Shown in pieces: positions 63,938-64,000 of a stretch of DNA of 64,000 bases. Numbering within the stretch: the first letter of the stretch is position 1; each line of letters starts with the position of its first letter. This stretch comes from Pyropia yezoensis (taxonomy: Eukaryota > Rhodophyta > Bangiophyceae > Bangiales > Bangiaceae). The DNA is taken from contig CM020619.1 in the NCBI GenBank assembly GCA_009829735.1, positions 25,383,554 through 25,447,553 on the forward strand. The letters run 5' to 3'. The position numbers were made by a program, and so were the translations under genes. Below the pieces are notes generated by a model. The model was not told the origin of the DNA and made no database searches. It saw only the letters and a program-made list of their open reading frames with translations.

Positions 63938-64000
63938 CTTGACCCACCTGTAAAGGCTAGAAAGAAAAGGTACCAAGGGTCACAACCCAACCACAGAGCA

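Larger units (their letters stand above)
56909..64000 (-). mobile_element. Ty3/Gypsy LTR retrotransposon 2, hairpin-rich, runs off the right edge
   Basis: A minus-strand Ty3/Gypsy element. Its 3' LTR is at the left (56909-57370). Leftwards from the window edge come gag (from 63937), pol (to 58995) and a repetitive region before the LTR. The 5' LTR must lie beyond 64,000. Gag and most of pol are open over long stretches, so it is clearly better preserved than element 1, with perhaps one or two breaks. It is related to element 1 but separate: pol proteins align along RT and RNase H with many differences. The DNA is full of short perfect hairpins (see findings). Confidence 0.88.

Noticed and set aside
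1-64000. tRNA and rRNA genes
   Set aside because: I saw no convincing cloverleaf with conserved A and B boxes and no rRNA signature. A covariance-model scan would be decisive, but I could not run one.

Overview
The window looks like nuclear DNA of a bangiophyte red alga (Porphyra/Pyropia-like). The evidence is a very GC-rich, compact and intron-poor gene region, proteins padded with Ala/Gly/Pro runs, an NADPH-oxidase/ferric-reductase protein with the extra membrane segments described for red algal enzymes, plastid-type leader peptides, and Ty3/Gypsy and LINE elements. The species assignment is inference. Everything here was read by eye, without searches.

Layout. (1) 1-14,090: less GC-rich, with no convincing host gene. 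It holds a Tc1/mariner remnant with TA target duplication (3456-4212), a foldback repeat (4538-4737), short palindromes, dispersed GGGCGC-type repeats, and a near-perfect inverted repeat with 865-bp arms (12248-14087). (2) 14,350-42,083: the gene-dense host region. In order it carries an orphan secreted/membrane protein (-), an NADPH oxidase/ferric reductase (+), PNO1 (-, one intron), a DDX31/Dbp7 helicase (+), a small protein (-), an MTQ2/N6AMT1 methyltransferase (+, one intron), a DUF1825-like plastid protein (+), plastid ribose-5-phosphate isomerase (+), a Gemin6-like Sm protein (-), an FN3-tRNA-binding-domain protein (+), a degenerate DEAH-helicase-like protein (-), an Oxa1/YidC/Alb3 insertase (+), and a rubredoxin-domain protein (-). 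(3) 42,493-64,000: a nest of mobile elements. A two-ORF, R2-like LINE is split by a decayed Ty3/Gypsy element with a 5-bp target duplication. A second LINE copy starts at the 3' end of the first, and its 5' part is cut by a second, minus-strand Gypsy element that runs off the right edge.

How the genes fit together. Several host genes serve RNA and ribosome metabolism: PNO1, DDX31, MTQ2 (eRF1 methylation), Gemin6 and the tRNA-binding protein. PNO1 and DDX31 are divergent neighbours, about 530 bp apart. Others serve organelles: RpiA, the rubredoxin protein, Oxa1 and the DUF1825-like protein.

The most unusual signal is in the second Gypsy element (56,909-64,000). Its LTR, gag, pol and 3' region are studded with short perfect hairpins: 21 stems of at least 7 bp noted by eye, mostly with 4-nt loops, where about 3 would be expected by chance. 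Inside gag and pol they lie in codons of an otherwise ordinary open frame.
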